Assembly: GCA_001414485.1 (NCBI GenBank) | Contig: LLEY01000363.1 | Coordinates: 1-12,421 of the forward strand | Direction of reading: 5' to 3' | DNA from: Calycina herbarum | Taxonomy: Eukaryota > Ascomycota > Leotiomycetes > Helotiales > Pezizellaceae | DNA length: 12,421 bases | In this document: positions 8,114 through 12,421 of the stretch, one piece after another | Layout: each line of letters starts with the position of its first letter | Numbering within the stretch: position 1 is the first letter of the stretch | The notes under the pieces: generated by a model | What the model saw: only the letters and a program-made list of their open reading frames with translations | Databases searched by the model: none | Told to the model about the DNA's origin: nothing | Translations under genes and position numbers: made by a program

Positions 8114-9799
8114 AAAGAAGCTAAAGAGGAGGCTGAATATATATTAATCTTTGAGAAGGAGGATTCTATAGCCTTATTAGCGAAGTCTAAAAAGAAGAGA
8201 ACCTTTCTATCTACCGAGCTTACTAAGAGTAATAGTGATAAAGCTTAAAAGACTCCTAGAAAGAAGACTCTCTCTAAAGCATCAAATGTCTTAAAAGCGC
8301 CAGTTATAGCGATTAAGGTAAAGACGTACGTGGATAGTATATAAGAGAGAACTCTTAATAAGCTCTTGAATTTAGGGCTTAAGAATCGAGAGGTAGACTT
8401 CGCGTATATAGTAGCGAATATATATAGAGTAGTAGATAGATTTATCAACAGCTATTTTAAGCGTAATCGAGGGCGCCGAGATCCTAATTATTAGACAGCT
8501 ATTTAGGGTATAAAGAGCGATCCTAAAAGACACGATATTAGTGATTAGAGAGATTAGGACGACTTTAAGAAGGCTCTAGAGTATACTAAGGTAATCGGAG
8601 GGAAGATAATCTAGTGCGTTTTAGTAGTATACTATAGCGTAAACAACGATCCGAATAATCTTATTAATTTAAAGGCTATAAAGGCTCTAGAGAAAGAGGG
8701 ATAAAAGGAATACTTAAAAGAAGGCGTAAAAGGCGAAGAGAGCGCGCTCTACCGTGACGAGTAGGCAGCTCGACGATTTAGCGATTAAGAGAGCGTCGTA
8801 AGTAGAAGTGCTAGGAGCGATAGTAGAGATTTAAAAGAACTTTAGGTATACTAAAGATACGTGTACCAACTTCCCTAGGACGTGCTACGTATAACCTACT
8901 ACTCTTAATTACTATATAATAAGGTATTCGGATATAAAGTTATAGACGAAGAGGGTATATAGAGGCTAGAGATCAACGACTACTCCTTCTACGTTTGTTA
9001 TTATAAATTTAATATATACGAATAAAAAAGAAGAGACGAAGAGAGATATAATAGCACTTCCGCTAGTATATACAAGTGAGAGATATAGTATACCTTTGAA
9101 CGTATACTTTAATTCCCTAGTAGTTACTAGAGATAATTCAAGAGTTAACGCTATTAAGAAGCCTACACTTCTACGCTCTCTTCTACTACTTACAACGCTA
9201 TTTAAGTAACCCGTAGCTCTCTTCTATCGTCCCTCGAGTGCCGTGGATTATAATAAGTATAAAGTGAGGTCTATAGTAGAATTATAGCATATGTTTTAGG
9301 TGTAGTATAAAGGTATATATAATCTTTCTTAATTTAGTATTTAGGTATATAACGATTATATCTAAGTAGCTTAGGAATAATTCCTAAGCTTTAAAGACTT
9401 TTGTAAATTAAATATAGTAGAATTAGTATATTTAGATATTACTCTTAGTATATAGAAGACGTTATCTAAGGATATTAGTACTTTTAAGAGAGTATATAAG
9501 AAGGATAGATTTATATAGAAGCTTTAAGACGAGCTCTAAGACGAGTCTTAAAAAGAGACCCGAAAAGAGCCTTTTCAAAGGCCTCTAAAGAACGCCTAAG
9601 AGTATAAAAGAGAGACGATTATTAATCTTAAAAGTAATATAAGTAGTAGTAGAAGTAAGAATAAGGATAATAATAAGGATAAGAATATATAAGATCTTAT
9701 AGATATAATTTAGAAGGCCTATACTAGAGAGGGAGAAGAATCGAGAAATTTTTAATAATCGTAATTAATTTTTTAACTTATAATATCGATTCTTTATAG

Positions 9800-10276
9800 T
9801 GTTATTTATACCTATAAAGAAGGAACTAGCTTATTTTAATAAATAATAGATTTGTTACGATTTTTTAAAGATTTTAGGTTACTAGAACGTCTAGCGAGGG
9901 TATAGTAGTTTAATATTCAAACTTTACTAAAAGAGTTTAGCGCCGCAGAGCCGTAGCCTAATTAGGTTTAGCGCCTATAGAGCCTCATTACTATGTACGA
10001 AAAACTACTAAATTAACAACGTTAGATATTAACGAATATATACTAAAATCAGCTTCTATAAATATATACTAAATATAAGCTTCGATAGACGTTTTAAGAG
10101 CATAGTTTAAGAGAGAGATGGTTTTATTATTTATATGTTTACTTTATTATCTAGTTCCTCTTTTATACTAATTTTATAAGAGTAAAACGATTATACTTAT
10201 CTTTACTTCTTACGTCTTAAAAAATGTTAAAATAGTTACGTAAGAGAGTAGAAGGCAGAAGTCAAGGGTATAAATT
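9800..10276. other. Gene-free AT-rich region
   Basis: No reading frame with family motifs and no terminal repeat could be found. It probably contains the 3' flank of the unknown coding sequence. A short tandem duplication lies inside (10035 onward). I see no LTR here that would pair with the repeat at 1792-2110. Confidence 0.4.
10035..10086. repeat. Two tandem copies of a ~26-bp unit
   Basis: AATATATACTAAAATCAGCT and the next six bases are followed directly by AATATATACTAAATATAAGC with a similar continuation (TTCTATA versus TTCGATA). Differences are few. No function is suggested. Confidence 0.6.
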
Positions 10277-10332
10277 ATATGTATATATATATATATATGT
10301 ATATGTGTATATATGTGTGTGTGTGTGTATGT
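10277..10332. repeat. TA/TG dinucleotide microsatellite
   Basis: Runs of TA followed by alternating TATG and then (TG)n, ending GTGTGTGTGTATGT. Directly after it ATGTCCTAGG occurs twice (about 10329-10350). TG steps survive here although they are RIP targets, so this stretch was either spared or lies outside the mutated repeats. Confidence 0.8.
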
Positions 10333-10368
10333 CCTAGGTAGATGTCCTAGGACCTAGTTATATACACA

Positions 10369-10750
10369 TGTATATAAAGGACTCTTTTGTATATACGTAT
10401 TCGGAATACGTATACGGTGTACAAAGGACTCTTTATATATACGTATTCGGAATACGTATACAGTGTACAAAGGACTCTTTATATATACGTATTTAGAATA
10501 CGTATACAGTGTACAAAGGACTCTTTATATATACGTATACGGAATACGCTATAAAACGCCACTTCCGTAAACGGAATACGTATACGGAAGTATATATAAT
10601 TAATATACAAAACTTAACACGTTACTCTAGAGTGCTCTAGACACATCAGAACCGCGAGGTCACGTGGTATTCTAACTAAGCTTAACTTTTAGGTCTATAT
10701 ACACTTAAGCACTTATGTCTAAGTATACTAGATACTAATATATTATTATA
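10369..10750 (-). repeat. Copia 3' LTR (minus orientation)
   Basis: Lies directly downstream of the copia pol remnant and its purine tract. On the minus strand it starts TATAATAATATATTAG (from 10750; probably TGTAATAAT before RIP) and ends TATATACA (10369), giving TG...CA ends. Its inverted partner at 11998-12421 shares homology that begins exactly at this first base, which fixes the inner boundary. CACGTG is at 10661-10666. The outer boundary at 10369 is inferred from the TG and is less sure. Confidence 0.72.
10375..10546. repeat. 46-bp tandem array inside left copia LTR
   Basis: ACAAAGGACTCTTT recurs at 10421, 10467 and 10513, with a first, slightly altered copy near 10375: three full units plus a partial one. 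Each unit joins two near-palindromes, ACAAAGGACTCTTTRT and ACGTATTCGGAATACGT. CA has mostly become TA compared with the right array (GTATAC for GCATAC). Confidence 0.9.
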
Positions 10751-10763
10751 TTCCCTCGTAAGA
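10751..10763 (-). other. Copia polypurine tract
   Basis: The minus strand reads TCTTACGAGGGAA immediately before the LTR start. The GAGGGAA run fits a copia polypurine tract weakened by RIP. Confidence 0.6.
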
Positions 10764-10801
10764 TAGATATATACTTATACTATATTTAGCTTATATATAA
10801 A

Positions 10802-11997
10802 TTAACTTAGACGAAGATTTAAAGTAGTAATAAACTTATTATACTTTACTTTATCTAGTCCTTTTATAAAGCCATCGGCTATTTAGTCTTTTATACCTAT
10901 ATATATAAGCTTTACTTAGTTACTAGTTATAGCGTCTCTTATAAAGTAATATATAATATCTATATATTTACTTCTTTTATAAAATTCAGGATTATTAGCT
11001 AATTTCAAAGCTAATTTACTATCTATTAATAGAATCAGAATAGTAGTATTATTATTAGAGTATATAAGATTATTAAAATATTCTACTAAGTTATTTAAAT
11101 AGATAATTTCTTTTATAACTTCTTTATAAGACATATATTTAGCTTTATAGCTAGATAAAGCTATAGTCTTTTATAAAGTCGTATTCCAGCTAATAATATA
11201 GTTTCTTATAAAAGTAGTATAGCCGCTAGTACTCTTCCGACTTATTATATCTCTTCCCTAATCGGCATTAGTAAAGGCCTTTAGGTTTAGGATAGCTTCT
11301 AGCTGATTATCTATATTACTATAGTATAGTCCTAATCTAGGTTTATGATTTAGGTATTTCTATACTCTATTTAAGGCTTTAAAGTGATGTGTACTAGGAT
11401 TAGCTATAAATCTAGTACATCTATTAATCGAGTAAGTAATATTAGGTCTAGTTTTAGTACTAAGATATATTAGAGACCCTATTTCTTATTAATATATATT
11501 TATATCTTCTTTAGTAGCCTGATCTTTATTTTTATCTAATTTTACCCCTAGTTCTATAAGAGTAGCTATAGGAGTTAAATTAGACTTATTAAACTTAGCT
11601 TTTATATTAGCTAAGTATTTATTTTAATTTATAATAAGTACTTAGTTATTAATATCATGCTTTATTTCTATGCCTAAGAACTAGTTTATAAGCCCTAGAT
11701 ATTACTTTATCTATATTAAGCTTATTAGGCTCTATTATAATAAGGTTATTAACATAGTATATAATAATAACCTTAGTTTCCTTATTTATAAAGATATCTT
11801 TATTAAAGAGTAGGACTATAAATCCTATTTTAGTATATATATCTAGTAGATATTTATACCATAGTCTAGGGCTCTGTTTTAGACTATATAAGGCTTTATT
11901 AAGCTTATAAACCTTACTAGTATTATTCCTTTCAAAGCCTATAGGCTATATAACATAGATATCTTTATCTATTTTAGCATATATAAAGGCGTTCTTT
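10802..11997 (-). pseudogene. Ty1/copia pol fragment: RT C-terminal part and RNase H
   Basis: Truncated pol of a copia retrotransposon. The minus strand begins within RT at NAFIYAKIDKDIYVI*PIGF and continues KVYKLNKALYSLKQSPRLWY, hallmarks of the copia RT family. The catalytic YVDD now reads YVNN (11745-11756), so both Asp are lost. At about 11677-11688 the frame shifts and roughly ten residues expected before LGIEIKHD are missing, a small deletion. Beyond it, STKTRPNITYSINR, SRKSTSGYTTF and the RNase H part follow, including KLALKLANNPEFYKRSKYID and an open 72-codon piece (10916-11134). RNase H TDADW reads TNAD*, and AEYM reads AKYM. The end is NLRLS with TAA at 10802-10804. Gag, protease, integrase and the RT N-terminus are absent because another LTR begins at 11998. 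Confidence 0.92.
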
Positions 11998-12421
11998 TAT
12001 AATAATATATTAATATCTAGTATACTTAGACATAAGTGCTTAAGTGTATAGACCTAAAAGTTAAGCTTAGTCAGAATATCACGTGACCTCGTGGTTCTGA
12101 TGTGTCTAGAGCACTCTAGAGCAACGCGTTAAGTTTTGTATATTAATTACATATACTTCCGCATACGTATTCCGTTTACGGAAGTGGCGTTTTGTGGCGT
12201 ATACCGCATACGTATTCCGCATACGTATATACAAAGAGTCCTTTGTACACCGTATGCGTATTCCGCATACGTATATACAAAGAGTCCTTTGTATACCGTA
12301 TACGTATTCCGAATGCGTATATACAAAGAGTCCTTTGTACACCGCATACGTATTCCGTATACGTATATACAAAGAGTCCTTTGTACACCGCATACGTATT
12401 CCGAATGCGTATATACAAAGA
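11998..12421 (+). repeat. Copia LTR, inverted copy, truncated by window end
   Basis: Plus-strand copy of the LTR at 10369-10750, beginning TATAATAATATATT exactly at the LTR terminus and abutting the RT fragment. CACGTG at 12080-12085. It retains many CA and TG steps (GCATAC, GTGTCT, CTGATGTG) that are TA in the left copy, so it is visibly less mutated. I infer the 5' end of a second element of the same family, or a solo LTR, inserted into the first. The right end is not in the window. Confidence 0.75.
12200..12421. repeat. 46-bp tandem array inside right copia LTR
   Basis: ACAAAGAGTCCTTTGT starts at 12231, 12277, 12323 and 12369, and its beginning again at 12415: an exact 46-bp period, at least four and a half units, continuing past the window. 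Each unit has a 16-bp palindrome ACAAAG-AGTC-CTTTGT and a second dyad around CGTATTCCGMATACG. Since 46 is not a multiple of three, all three minus-strand frames give the same rotating peptide (CTKDSLYIR, VYKGLFVYT). Those open frames are not genes. Confidence 0.93.

Larger units (their letters stand above)
7991..9799 (+). pseudogene. Unrecognised coding sequence, 3' part after the gypsy insertion
   Basis: Continues the frame of 2288-2550 and stays in one frame (first bases 2 modulo 3) to about 9799, giving about 690 codons in total; the true stop cannot be told from RIP stops. Visible parts in order: acidic/basic IYIEEERADAEREKEY; an (Arg-Ala) repeat from six GCGAGG/GCGAGA units (8078-8113); KSKKKRTF and TPRKKTLSKAS basic patches; NKLLNLGLKNREVDFAYIVA and IYRVVDRFINSYFKRNRGRR, which look like a folded domain; RDDF-like and KALEYTKVIGGK; a charged stretch; VYQLP*DVLR; and a late basic, probably Gln-rich tail (about 9600-9680). 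No catalytic motif, cysteine-histidine cluster or membrane segment is evident. The ATG-rich minus-strand frame at 8245-8448 is its antisense shadow. It may be a gag-like protein of an unknown element, an element accessory protein, or a multicopy fungal gene. Confidence 0.55.

Noticed and set aside
8245..8448. Minus-strand open frame of 67 codons
   Set aside because: It is antisense to the unknown plus-strand coding region, whose frame runs continuously through it. It has no family motif, and CA loss removes TGA-type stops on this strand.
9243..9760. Alternative frame of the unknown gene (VDYNKYKVRS..., ending EGEESRNF)
   Set aside because: It is fairly protein-like, but the frame continuous from 2288 through 9240 also stays plausible here (SEVYSRIIAYVLGVV) and needs no frameshift. 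I kept the continuous frame.
12106..12418. Three overlapping minus-strand open frames of 66-95 codons with a repeated peptide
   Set aside because: They are translations of the 46-bp tandem array. Because 46 is not divisible by three, all frames cycle through the same peptide blocks. No gene is needed to explain them.
10375..12421. CRISPR-like array of regularly spaced repeats
   Set aside because: The 46-bp units are wholly repeated, with no unique spacers, lie inside LTRs and occur in an evidently fungal region.

Overview
This window is not ordinary gene territory. It is a nested graveyard of transposable elements, and the type of mutation points to a filamentous ascomycete (Pezizomycotina) with repeat-induced point mutation (RIP). 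CA and TG dinucleotides are scarce and TA is very common. Several long reading frames can still be followed for 1-5 kb, interrupted almost only by TAG or TAA where CAG, CAA or TGG would be expected. Typical RIP substitutions (Asp to Asn, Gly to Arg, Met to Ile, His or Cys to Tyr, Pro or Ser to Leu) hit family motifs. I see no intact host gene, no tRNA or rRNA, and nothing suggesting a bacterium. A Dothideomycete is an impression only.

Layout. (1) 1-2110: a Fot1/pogo-type DNA transposase pseudogene (minus strand, 207-1409) lies between two inverted copies of one LTR-like sequence (1-206, cut by the window edge, and 1792-2110). (2) 2288-2550 plus 7991 to about 9799: one long RIP-damaged coding sequence that I do not recognise, split by a retrotransposon. 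(3) 2551-7990: a structurally complete Ty3/gypsy retrotransposon with 183-bp LTRs, 5-bp target duplication GATAA, polypurine tract, gag, protease, reverse transcriptase, RNase H, integrase and a C-terminal chromodomain (a chromovirus), all RIP-inactivated. (4) About 9800-10368: AT-rich DNA with no gene, a short tandem repeat and a TA/TG microsatellite. (5) 10369-11997: the 3' half of a Ty1/copia pol gene (minus strand) with its polypurine tract and 3' LTR. (6) 11998 to the end: another copy of that copia LTR in the opposite orientation, starting exactly at the LTR terminus and running out of the window. Both copia LTRs carry a 46-bp tandem array.

How the parts relate. Nothing here works as a pathway. 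The order of events can partly be read: the unknown coding sequence was present before the gypsy element jumped into it, and RIP then damaged everything. The 5' gypsy LTR took more hits than the 3' one, and the right copia LTR looks much less mutated than the left, so it may be a later arrival. The most interesting signals are the unknown split gene, the CACGTG box kept in all five LTR copies that include that region across three element families, and the palindromic 46-bp arrays.
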